NCBI RefSeq assembly: GCF_009674605.1
Contig: NZ_WKJO01000001.1
Location: 62,001-126,000 of the forward strand
DNA length: 64,000 nucleotides
Direction of reading: 5' to 3'
Source: Haloferax litoreum
Lineage (GTDB): Archaea; Halobacteriota; Halobacteria; Halobacteriales; Haloferacaceae
The translations under genes were made by a program, and so were the position numbers. The notes beneath the pieces are model-generated. The model was not told where the DNA came from, did no database searches, and saw only the letters and a list, made by a program, of their open reading frames with translations. Shown piece after piece: positions 52,981-61,196 of the stretch. Position 1 is the stretch's first letter; every line of letters starts with the position of its first letter.

Positions 52981-53001
52981 GCCGCGCCTACTCGGCGCGG
53001 C
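52981..53001. repeat. Hairpin 4: eight-base arms
   Basis: GCCGCGCC and GGCGCGGC around TACTC, perfect pairing. Confidence 0.7.
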
Positions 53002-53043
53002 TTGTCTGCGCTGAAATGTCTACTATCCAATCCAAACAAAAAC

Positions 53044-53451
53044 TCAGAATAAAAGTGTAGATAAGTACAATATGGTATAGAGAAGTAACCCACCCAGTAG
53101 GGTCTTCACCATATTTTTAATGCTCATGTCATACTGATTACTATGTCGTAAAAACATACGAATCACGCTCATCGCAATCAATAGCATGAAAACTTCGACC
53201 GCTTGAATTGCATTTTCAATTGCAGGTGAACTGGTTGATCTAATGAGGTGATCACCTAGTTCTTTTCCAGCATAACCTAGTGTCAAGAAGCCTGAGGCTA
53301 CAGTAGCAAGGACCACGTACTCATTTGTGGATTCGTCACCTAATTTCTGGAGTCCGTATTGGCTGATACCCAGCCAGAGGGACAATGCGACGAGAATCGC
53401 GGGATACAAACTGAGCGCAACATTTGTATCAGATATTTGAATATTAATCAT
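53044..53451 (-). CDS. Small membrane protein of the integrated element
   Basis: A 135-residue protein with three to four hydrophobic segments (LSLYPAILVALSLWLGIS, YVVLATVASGFLTLGYAG, AVEVFMLLIAMSVIRMFL and TLLGGLLLYTILYLSTLLF). AT-rich codon use differs from the chromosomal genes. It is divergent from the Ntn-hydrolase gene. I do not recognise the family; a holin-like or immunity-type membrane partner is possible but unproven. Confidence 0.65.
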   Translation of the reverse strand: MINIQISDTNVALSLYPAILVALSLWLGISQYGLQKLGDESTNEYVVLATVASGFLTLGYAGKELGDHLIRSTSSPAIENAIQAVEVFMLLIAMSVIRMFLRHSNQYDMSIKNMVKTLLGGLLLYTILYLSTLLF

Positions 53452-53645
53452 GCATCAGCAATTGAGTTTGGATACTAAACCCACTCCATTATTTCTATGG
53501 ATGGAATAGAGTCATAGTTCACAACCACAAAAACAGGCCCTTCTCGAGTATGAGTGAGACCAGCCGATAACCACAGAGAGTATTATTGTCAAATCTTCCA
53601 AATTTATCGGAAATTCTAAACTTACTCTGGTCATGTTATTCGTTG

Positions 53646-54350
53646 ATGACCGCCATCTTCGCAATGTGTTTGAAAGACGGGGCGTTTATTGCAGCCGACT
53701 CATTAGTGCGGCTTCCCGACGGTAGCACACGTGATATTCAGGACACACCTGAATTCTCCAACAGCAAAATTACAAAAGTCTCGGAGCAATTGGTCTTGAC
53801 GTCTTCTGGAGCTGTCGACACCGACTTCCGCCTTATTGAGTCTCTGAAAACCAACTCACCTTTTGACACAGTAGACGAGATCGGTAGTGAAATCTCCAAA
53901 CTAACAAGGCGGGATCATCAACGAAGTCTTGGAGACGAAGAGAATCAGCAATATGATAGGGAACAGCTCGATTTTCTTGTCCAATTTGGTGGTATTGATC
54001 CAGCCTCGGGAACGGGCTTCGTCGGAAATGTCGTAACGAGAAAAACGCAGAACCGAGACCCATACGAGCCATTTATCTCTAAAGAACCGGGATGGCGGCT
54101 TGCCGCCGGAACAAATCATGATCTCATCACTACTGTTTCGGACCAAGTCGCGTCTAATATTAAGAGACAGCAGGGGCACATCGCCCCAGATCGATGGGCC
54201 TCAACTTCGATTAGCGAGATTTCAAAGCAATCTGACAACGTTAGCCTACCCGCCCACCTTGTGAGCATTACTCAATCGAACGGCTATTATTTCGACGAAT
54301 ATGACACACCACAGCAAAAAAGGAACACCCCGTTTGACGTGACTATTTGA
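53646..54350 (+). CDS. Proteasome-beta-like Ntn hydrolase
   Basis: A 234-residue protein starting MTAIFAMCLKDGAFIAADS. After Met removal, Thr would be the N-terminal nucleophile. Numbered from this Thr, L8-K9-D10 and D17 match archaeal proteasome beta exactly. K40 (SKITKV) and G54 (SSGAVD) match K33 and G47 with a single seven-residue loop insertion. A later AAGTN could replace the GSG strand motif. The fold is thus Ntn-hydrolase, proteasome/HslV type, without a visible propeptide. The substrate and partner are unknown. AT-rich codon use marks it as element-borne. Confidence 0.72.
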   Translation: MTAIFAMCLKDGAFIAADSLVRLPDGSTRDIQDTPEFSNSKITKVSEQLVLTSSGAVDTDFRLIESLKTNSPFDTVDEIGSEISKLTRRDHQRSLGDEENQQYDREQLDFLVQFGGIDPASGTGFVGNVVTRKTQNRDPYEPFISKEPGWRLAAGTNHDLITTVSDQVASNIKRQQGHIAPDRWASTSISEISKQSDNVSLPAHLVSITQSNGYYFDEYDTPQQKRNTPFDVTI

Positions 54351-54528
54351 TACAATCTCGTCGAGAAGATTAACGAACTTAGAAAAACACTTTCCGCTTC
54401 TGTTCAGTGAGTTGTGGGTGATCGGGAAAAGCGACCTATCCGCTCAGCATGTAATTGCGTCAGCATTCAATTATCCTGTTGGATGTTGAGAACTGAGATT
54501 TAACATGCTACATGTTGTTAATCCAACA
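54351..54528. other. Intergenic region upstream of the integrase
   Basis: No gene is supported. A GAGATTTAAC box at 54,493-54,502 lies about 27-36 bases before the ATG at 54529 and is the likely integrase promoter. Confidence 0.4.
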
Positions 54529-55224
54529 ATGTCGGGGAAGAATCTACAGGTGAGAAGTGCTAGACTCGATGCACCCTCTTTTCGCGAGTACCGGATGCTA
54601 AAACATGAAGCTAGACACAAAATTCCAGAGAAGTTTAGAGAGTCAACGCTGTTCGTCCTCGTTTCCATGGGCGAGCTAGGCCTACGCGCAGGTGAAGTCT
54701 CACATATGCGCCAGAGCTGGGTCGACGTCGACAACAAGGTCATCCGGATTCCGTCCTATGAACAGTGTAACCAAGGGCAAGACGGTGGGGTCTGTGGATA
54801 CTGCAAACAACAGGCGAAACAGGCACTTGGCGATGGGAGTTATGATTCGTATGAAGAGGCACTCGCCGACCGATGGACACCTAAAAACGAGGAGTCTGCA
54901 CGGACAGTCCCCTACGGGTGGTCAGATGAAATTGTAGACATCTACGACCGATTCTTCTACAAGCACGACGGGTATCCGTACTGCAGAACCTCAATCAACC
55001 GCCGAATATCCCGACTTGCCGAAGCGTCGGAGATTTTTGACGACCGTAACGACCTTTACCCTCACGCATTCCGGGGGCACGCGGGGAAACTCCATGCTTC
55101 AAATGGAATCAACGCGCTTCAGCTCAAGAAATTCATGGGTTGGGGGTCAGTTCGGGGGGCACTTCCCTATATCAAGATGGCTGCAAAAGACGTTCAAGCG
55201 GCTTTCACGCGAGTTTACGAGTAA
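54529..55224 (+). CDS. Tyrosine recombinase / site-specific integrase
   Basis: A 231-residue integrase with only the catalytic domain and a short N-terminus. Active-site residues visible are Arg in MGELGLRAGEVSHM, an internal CGYCKQQ zinc-like pair, HAFRGHAGKLH (His-x-x-Arg), and nucleophile Tyr near the end in GALPYIKMA. It is like the compact integrases of haloarchaeal proviruses (SNJ2-type). It probably drives recombination at the tRNA-Thr site. ATG at 54529 is preferred over 54505 because of TATA spacing. Confidence 0.85.
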   Translation: MSGKNLQVRSARLDAPSFREYRMLKHEARHKIPEKFRESTLFVLVSMGELGLRAGEVSHMRQSWVDVDNKVIRIPSYEQCNQGQDGGVCGYCKQQAKQALGDGSYDSYEEALADRWTPKNEESARTVPYGWSDEIVDIYDRFFYKHDGYPYCRTSINRRISRLAEASEIFDDRNDLYPHAFRGHAGKLHASNGINALQLKKFMGWGSVRGALPYIKMAAKDVQAAFTRVYE

Positions 55225-55274
55225 CCAGACCCTTGCTCAGATATAATTGAGTCTCAGTCCACTCTTGCACAAGC

Positions 55275-55691
55275 TCACTTAGTTTCGGACCACTCAACCA
55301 ATCCGTCAATGAGTTCCTCACGTACCTGATCCGGAACGTCGGACAGCTTCCACTCAGAGGACTCGACGAAAATCGTAATCGCGTCGCGAGTCGCACGTTC
55401 AGGCACCCAGTACGGGAGAGAATATCCGGGCTCAGATTCGAACTCGATAACGATTCCCGAGTCGGACTTCCAAAGCCAGAGTAGCAAATCGTGGTTCTCT
55501 TTGTGGTAGAAGAGTGCCAATAGCCCATCGTCTTCAAGCACCCCCATGTCATCAGCTTCCTGTTGAGATATTGGGCTTGCCCGTTCCGGGACCCACGTAG
55601 GGGCGTCGTCAAGTGTGTGTTCTCCGTCGCCGTCTTTGACAATCCAGGGACGTTTCAGTTCGTCTTCTTTCCGTTCGGTGTATTCTGACAT
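55275..55691 (-). CDS. Uncharacterised acidic protein of the integrated element
   Basis: A 138-residue protein beginning MSEYTERKEDELKRPWIVKDG, with a PTWVPERA motif twice (near 31 and 94: TWVPERASP, YWVPERATRD) separated by a strand-rich middle (LLALFYHKENHDLLLWLWKSD). The repeated WVPERA suggests two similar structural units. The function is not known. It is convergent with the integrase gene. Confidence 0.6.
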   Translation of the reverse strand: MSEYTERKEDELKRPWIVKDGDGEHTLDDAPTWVPERASPISQQEADDMGVLEDDGLLALFYHKENHDLLLWLWKSDSGIVIEFESEPGYSLPYWVPERATRDAITIFVESSEWKLSDVPDQVREELIDGLVEWSETK

Positions 55692-55770
55692 CGCGCTATA
55701 GTCACACTCAGGGGCTAAAACTCCCCATCTCGCCGCCTTTAGACGCAATCTAGACGTATTGATACATGTA

Positions 55771-58257
55771 ATGGCAAGACTAGGATCAGGCGGTGAGACT
55801 GCACCTGCCGAGGCGCAGGACCCGCCAGACGAAGAGAGAAAAGTGTCCGACAACGACACTTCCTCTAGCGACCCAGTAGGTGGCAACGACCCCGGAGAGA
55901 GCCCGGACCCACTCGGCAGTTCGTCCGGTGGTAGTTCTGGTGGTTCGGCAACTTCGAACGGCGACAATTCTGCAGAACAGGACCGGCAGGCGGTCGAAGA
56001 GCGAAAGCGACAGATGCGCAACGACCCGCCAGAGACGGGTGACGACACTACGCGCAGGCTTCGGAAAGACGCGAACTCAGACCCAATGCGTCAGCAGACC
56101 GAACCCGACCAACCGCAGGGTGGGGAGATGGTAAGAGAGTCAGGCTACAGCGTCGGTAGCCGCGGCCCGATGACCCGACAGGAGGCACGCACCCGCCGCG
56201 CGGTTCGCGAGCAAGTGGCCGAAGAAAACAACGTCGACGTCGGTGACGTCACGGTGAGTCGTGACGAGAACGGCGACACAAACGTGAACCTTCGGCCATC
56301 GGCACAAAGCGAACTTCAACAACGGGCGGAAGAGGACGCCCGACAAGCTCGACGTGCCGAACAGAACAAGGCACGGTCGGCACAGATGGACGTAAGTTCA
56401 CAGTCGGCAGAACCGCAACCTCGACAACAGTCAGGGCCAGTTAACCCGCCGACGCTTCGAACGGTTGCGAAACAGCAAGTCGCGGCCACTGCGTCGGAAC
56501 AGACCGGTCTCGACTACTCACCATCGGACGTCCAGGTAATGGAGAACCCCGACGGTTCTCTTGATGTCGACGTCCAGGAGAAGGAGGCGTTCGACATGGA
56601 TTGGTCGTTCGGACTCGGCGGGCCGGGTGACGAAGTGGAGGACGCAGTGAACTTCGCCAGTCAGACCTACTCGCAGTTCGCTGGCGGCCTCGCCGATGCT
56701 ACAACGTCAACGTCCGCCCTTCGGACGGCCTTCAACCCGAGTGTTGTGTTCCTGCAATCGATGGGCGCGGACGTTGGCACGGTCGCTGAGCGGCCGACGG
56801 GGACTGCCGAGTTCGACACGCCAGAGGAGTTCTTGTCGTCGTACAACGAGCAAAGTTCTCGCGTGGCCTCAAAGACGTTGGAAACACGGTTCGCATCGTC
56901 GGCCCTTTCGTCGTCGTTCGAACTGGTGAACCTCCCCGGACTCGGAAAAGCCGGAATGGAACTCGGCGAGACGGGTGGTGCGGCTGTTAACGACGCTGCT
57001 ACTGGGGATGCCGAGTTCGCTTCAAAGGCGAAGAAGCGGGGAACTGCACTCGGTACGCAAGCCGTCGAGACCGCCACCGAGAATCCGGCCGAGACAGCTG
57101 GAATGGTAGCCGGTTCGCTGGTCGCATCGTCAGCTATCATGTCGGGCGCAGCCAAGATCGGGCCGCGTGCCGGAGCTGCAGCCCGATACGCAATTCAACC
57201 GGGGGAAGAACTCGCCGGGACTCTCGGCTACAAGGCGACGAAAGCGGCAGGTGGCACCCGTGCCGCAGACAAACTGTTCCCCAACCAGGAACCACTGATA
57301 TTCTCGGAAGAGGCGGCCCTGGCGGCCGGTGGAAAGCTTGCAGGAAAGGTGAAAAGCCTCGAATATCAAGACGCAGAGACACGTGCGCGGCCGTCTCGGC
57401 TGGCGCAGGAAATGACGTCGGCCCGGTTCAAAGCCGAAGAGATACTTCGTGCAGGCGGACCCACCCGCGTCAACACTGAGTTGAATACTCCCGTAGCGGA
57501 CAGTCTCCGCCGTGAGATAAAGTCTGCAGAGTTCAAGGCGGCGGAAGGCGCGTCGGCGGCCAAGAGCAAGATTCGAGATATTCAGGACGGTCTCGATGAG
57601 TTCACAGGAGATACGCGGGGGCAAGGTCAAGTCCCCCACTCGAAACTCCGTGGCGAACTTGAGACCGACCAAGGTCCATCGTCGACGTTCCAGTCTGGCC
57701 TTCGGTCGGAGCTAAGCACCGACTTACAGAGTGACCTGCAGGGCGGGTCTCGGGGGGCGGAACTCGGGCGTCCGTCGTCGGACCTCGGCATCAGTACGTT
57801 CCGCTCCGAACTTCGGACCGAACTCGGCGGCCGTGACACTGGGAGTAGTCTTTCGAGCACGATGGAAAGCCCACTCTCGCGGGCGGCTGATGCGCAACGC
57901 CCATCTCTTGACGTCGGGCACGGCATGCGGTCCGACGCACGGACCGACATCTTTGGACGGTCGGACCTCAGCATGGATACGGAACTCGACATGCGGGCAG
58001 AGACGGGCCTTGATCTGCGAAGTGATACCGAACTCGACCTGGGAACAGAAACCGGCCTCGACCTCGAAAGCGAACTGGCGATGGACTTCGAGACGGAACT
58101 TGAGTTCGAGACGGAGCTAGCGACGGAAAGTCGACGAGAGTTCGAAGACACCGGCCTTGACCTTGGCATGGGACCGTCCGGCGGCCGGTCGAAGAAACGA
58201 AAGGCGAGTGCGACGCGGTTGGAACGCGATCTCATCAATCCGTTCACCGGTCGCTGA
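55771..58257 (+). CDS. Large low-complexity element protein, possible structural protein
   Basis: An 828-residue protein. The first ~90 residues are disordered (Ser/Gly/Asp/Pro-rich), followed by charged helices, a central Ala/Gly-rich part with a hydrophobic helix (AGMVAGSLVASSAIMSGAAKIG, about 450-470), then a C-terminal region of short repeats of the type ELRTEL / DLRSDTEL / TGLDLESEL (about 620-800), and a basic tail KKRKASATRLERD ending NPFTGR. It is unrelated to anything I can name. The size and location suit a virus-like or conjugation structural/effector protein, but this is inference. Confidence 0.6.
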   Translation: MARLGSGGETAPAEAQDPPDEERKVSDNDTSSSDPVGGNDPGESPDPLGSSSGGSSGGSATSNGDNSAEQDRQAVEERKRQMRNDPPETGDDTTRRLRKDANSDPMRQQTEPDQPQGGEMVRESGYSVGSRGPMTRQEARTRRAVREQVAEENNVDVGDVTVSRDENGDTNVNLRPSAQSELQQRAEEDARQARRAEQNKARSAQMDVSSQSAEPQPRQQSGPVNPPTLRTVAKQQVAATASEQTGLDYSPSDVQVMENPDGSLDVDVQEKEAFDMDWSFGLGGPGDEVEDAVNFASQTYSQFAGGLADATTSTSALRTAFNPSVVFLQSMGADVGTVAERPTGTAEFDTPEEFLSSYNEQSSRVASKTLETRFASSALSSSFELVNLPGLGKAGMELGETGGAAVNDAATGDAEFASKAKKRGTALGTQAVETATENPAETAGMVAGSLVASSAIMSGAAKIGPRAGAAARYAIQPGEELAGTLGYKATKAAGGTRAADKLFPNQEPLIFSEEAALAAGGKLAGKVKSLEYQDAETRARPSRLAQEMTSARFKAEEILRAGGPTRVNTELNTPVADSLRREIKSAEFKAAEGASAAKSKIRDIQDGLDEFTGDTRGQGQVPHSKLRGELETDQGPSSTFQSGLRSELSTDLQSDLQGGSRGAELGRPSSDLGISTFRSELRTELGGRDTGSSLSSTMESPLSRAADAQRPSLDVGHGMRSDARTDIFGRSDLSMDTELDMRAETGLDLRSDTELDLGTETGLDLESELAMDFETELEFETELATESRREFEDTGLDLGMGPSGGRSKKRKASATRLERDLINPFTGR

Positions 58258-58497
58258 CGTCTGAAGTTGTGGCTCTGTTGAAATCTCCAGAAGATGACAC
58301 GAGTGGTGTGCTGAATATAGAGGGAGAATTCAGCAGACTGCTATCGTTCGTTTCAGCCCGTCGGTGATGAACCACCTAATAGGTAGGTGTCCAAAAACCA
58401 CGGAGTAATCTTCTAAGAATGCTATTGTTCGAGACTTCTTCAGCAGTGGGTTATTTATCAAGTAGATTCAAGAAAGTATGGCTCATCAGATTATTAC
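58258..58497. other. Spacer with IS6-like terminal sequence and promoter
   Basis: No gene is supported. It contains GGCTCTGTTGAAATC at 58,271-58,285, which resembles the ends of IS6-type haloarchaeal insertion sequences. Imperfect hairpin arms GCTGAAT/ATTCAGC at 58,310-58,316 and 58,328-58,334 follow. A TTATTTATC box at 58,451-58,459 is the probable promoter of the AAA gene at 58498. Confidence 0.4.
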
Positions 58498-59796
58498 ATG
58501 AGTGACGAGAAGCTGGCTCTCGTTAATGAAATAGCCGACAGTGGCGACCTCATTGTAGGTTATACAGATGGTTCTGGGTCAGCCACCGTATCTAATTATA
58601 CGGACGATGCCGAAGTCGGTGATATCGTTAAAGTTGAAGAAACAATCTATAGAAGTGACGGTGACAGGGCGGTAGAAGTTGTCAAGAAAGGAGGCTACGA
58701 CCGAGGACGAACGATTGGAGTTGTAGAAGCTATCTTCGACGAGAACATTGCCGTAAGAACGGAAAACGGACTCGCCGAAATCAACCGTCCCGATGAAACC
58801 ATAGAGGAAGGATACACCATCGCAATAACACCTTCTCAAACCTTCTCTCAGGTCTTATCCGAGGACCCCATCGAAATCACGCCCAAGCCAGACCTTGAAG
58901 TAGACGCAATCAACCTGAACCTTGGATCTGACAACGAAGACGAGCAAGAACAAACCAAGGAAAAGAGCCTATACAAACCTGAAAATATCGAAGAGGTCTC
59001 ATTTGACGATGTAATCGGGTTACAGGACGCAAAAGACCGGCTTACAGAGGCAGTGAGCCTTCCAATGGAAAAACCCGACAAGATGGCTGAATTCGATCTT
59101 GAAGGCCGGTTCGGAATTCTATTCTACGGGCCACCAGGCACAGGAAAGACCATGATGGCAAAAGCAGCTGCCAACGAATGGGGATCTTCCGACTCATTCT
59201 TCCATATCGGCGGACCAGAAATAGTGAGCAAATACTATGGAGAGAGCGAACGCCAGATCCGAGATGTTTTCGAAGCCGCTAAACAGAAGGCAGAGGAGGA
59301 AGACAAACCGGCAGTAGTATTCATCGACGAGATTGACAGCGTCGTACCACGCCGGGATCGGGCCGATGAGACGGAACGTCGGATCGTTGCACAGTTTCTG
59401 AGTGAGCTAGACGGGTTAGAGGATCGAGGAGACATCGTAGTGATTGGTGCAACCAACTTGATTGAGGTTATTGATCCAGCGGTGCGACGACCAGGGCGAT
59501 TTGACGAAGAGATTGAATTTAGCTTGCCTGACGCCGGAGAACGAAGAAGTATTCTGAAAGTCCACTCACAGAATATGCCAGTTTCCTCCACTGTGGATTT
59601 CCAGGATATCGCGGAGCGGACTCGTGGATGGTCGGGTGCCGACCTCGAATCCATAGTAAAGAAAGCCGGACTCATAGCGGTCAAGGAAGACAGGCCTGAA
59701 GTTCATCACGAGGACTTCATGATCGCTCTCGAAAGGTTCGATGAGCAAAGAGAGGCCAAACGCAGGCAATTAAAAGAGGTGAGGCAGCAGGAATGA
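58498..59796 (+). CDS. CDC48-like AAA+ ATPase
   Basis: A 432-residue protein with one AAA domain. N-terminal residues 1-125 form a beta-rich part with two OB/TRAM-like repeats. The AAA part follows: FDDVIGLQDAKDRL, Walker A GPPGTGKT (211-218), Walker B VVFIDEID (273-280), sensor ATN (318-320), and VRRPGRFD with the Arg fingers (R330, R334). The C-terminus EVRQQE lacks the HbYX motif of proteasome-activating ATPases. It is likely an unfoldase or remodelling ATPase. The stop overlaps the DUF6414-like gene start (ATGA), so it works with that protein. Confidence 0.88.
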   Translation: MSDEKLALVNEIADSGDLIVGYTDGSGSATVSNYTDDAEVGDIVKVEETIYRSDGDRAVEVVKKGGYDRGRTIGVVEAIFDENIAVRTENGLAEINRPDETIEEGYTIAITPSQTFSQVLSEDPIEITPKPDLEVDAINLNLGSDNEDEQEQTKEKSLYKPENIEEVSFDDVIGLQDAKDRLTEAVSLPMEKPDKMAEFDLEGRFGILFYGPPGTGKTMMAKAAANEWGSSDSFFHIGGPEIVSKYYGESERQIRDVFEAAKQKAEEEDKPAVVFIDEIDSVVPRRDRADETERRIVAQFLSELDGLEDRGDIVVIGATNLIEVIDPAVRRPGRFDEEIEFSLPDAGERRSILKVHSQNMPVSSTVDFQDIAERTRGWSGADLESIVKKAGLIAVKEDRPEVHHEDFMIALERFDEQREAKRRQLKEVRQQE

Positions 59797-61097
59797 CCCG
59801 TCTAAAAATCCGTCAAAAGCTGTATATAGTTGTCACACGGCTACAGCGATGGCTTGCTAATAACCAGTTTGACGATCTCCGAGAATTCGTTTATCTTGAC
59901 GAAATCAGTGTTAGAAGCCTGCTGGCTTCAACCGGAGAGGGAGGTATTGTTTCTGAGACGGTCAATGAGGAGATGCGAAGGCGGCGTTCTGGGTCTAGTG
60001 CAGGTGGTTCAGTATCTGCTGGGGCCTCTGTCAATGCAAAGGTTTCAGAAGAAAGTGAGCACCAAAGGACGACAGTTGAGACTCGGAACTACGACTTGAT
60101 TCAGTCAAAGTTTACGAGGCTGTACAAGAGCGATGTAGTAGAGAAGAAGCTGTCACTGGATCGGATACCGAAAGAAGATGAATCTGTAGACGACCCGTTT
60201 TCAGGTCTTGCAACATCCGAGTTGACTCGTGGTGATGTAGCCGAGCTTCGAGTGAACATTTCTGCGAATCTCTTATTCAGACTCTATCGGACTATTGATT
60301 ACTTCGCTGACGCATTCGAAGATCAAATTGATTCAGATACCGAAGAAATGCTGGAGCTAATCGGCAGCAGTCTCGGTAATCGTATTCCGGTTGTTGGCAA
60401 GGCTGTTGACTACGAAGTCGTTGACGAAGGCGACGGGCAGACGATCAAACGCAGTACTGAAATTGATGACGACGAGGAAGCGCAGGGTTTGGAGGTTGTT
60501 ACACTGCTTAATTTGGATAGTCTGTGGGTTGACCCGATACAGACCTTATTCAACAATGATCGGTTCGTGATTTACTGTAGGGTGGAAGATGTAGACATTG
60601 ATCGTTGGTATCCGTTGAAGGTGACTCGTGCGATTAACAGTCTCTCAGAGCCGGCTGCGGAGAATTTGAACCGGGAGTTCGAACGAGGACTGCAAGATGT
60701 AAGGAACCAGTTATCTGAGATTCAGAATTTCACCGACTGGTCTACTGATTCAGCTGCAAGGTGGAGCCGAGATATTCAGCAGTACACTGAATCTTTGGAA
60801 GAGGAGTACGATCAAGATGTTTCTGATGATGAACAGGAACAGTTGATTGTAGAGGCTTTGGGAACCGTTGATATTGGCGAGGAGGTTAGCCAAACGGCAA
60901 AACGAAAGAGAATTCTTAACGCGTATACAGATGCGTTCATCAAGATGTTTGATCTAAATCCTATCGGTGATGAGAAGCGTCAACAGTTACGGTCAGACGC
61001 TTCAGCAACTGGCGGAGCTGGTGATCAGGAAGATGCATCAGACGAGAGTAGCAATGTATTCCGAATTGAAGCGAAAACCGTAGCAATGTACTGGTGA
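59793..61097 (+). CDS. DUF6414-like partner of the AAA+ ATPase
   Basis: A 434-residue protein. Residues 25-60 read LREFVYLDEISVRSLLASTGEGG, resembling the DUF6414 N-terminal signature as I recall it. A Ser/Gly/Ala-rich strand near 70-85 (SSAGGSVSAGASVNAKVSE) follows. The middle is alpha/beta with a hydrophobic core (ELRVNISANLLFRLYRTIDYF), then a charged coiled coil (RGLQDVRNQLSEIQNFTDWS, ESLEEEYDQDVSDDEQEQL). No enzyme motif is seen. The start overlaps the ATPase stop (ATGA). Function unknown; partner or target of the AAA protein is the inference from coupling. Confidence 0.7.
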   Translation: MTRLKIRQKLYIVVTRLQRWLANNQFDDLREFVYLDEISVRSLLASTGEGGIVSETVNEEMRRRRSGSSAGGSVSAGASVNAKVSEESEHQRTTVETRNYDLIQSKFTRLYKSDVVEKKLSLDRIPKEDESVDDPFSGLATSELTRGDVAELRVNISANLLFRLYRTIDYFADAFEDQIDSDTEEMLELIGSSLGNRIPVVGKAVDYEVVDEGDGQTIKRSTEIDDDEEAQGLEVVTLLNLDSLWVDPIQTLFNNDRFVIYCRVEDVDIDRWYPLKVTRAINSLSEPAAENLNREFERGLQDVRNQLSEIQNFTDWSTDSAARWSRDIQQYTESLEEEYDQDVSDDEQEQLIVEALGTVDIGEEVSQTAKRKRILNAYTDAFIKMFDLNPIGDEKRQQLRSDASATGGAGDQEDASDESSNVFRIEAKTVAMYW

Positions 61098-61196
61098 GGC
61101 AGACATCGAGATATTCAGTATCTTCTAATCAGCACAGAGGACTCGTTTATTCCGTCTCACCCACGCTGAACTAACCATTAGGTAGCACCTGTATGT

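Larger units (their letters stand above)
52734..53043. other. Non-coding region with four perfect hairpins
   Basis: No gene is supported. Between 52,874 and 53,001 there are four inverted repeats, listed as separate features. The region lies between the zinc-finger gene and the convergent membrane-protein gene. It could be a replication origin or transcription terminator cluster of the element. Confidence 0.5.

Noticed and set aside
58498-59796. AAA protein as a proteasome-activating nucleotidase
   Set aside because: The C-terminus has no HbYX motif and the N-domain lacks the coiled coil of PAN.
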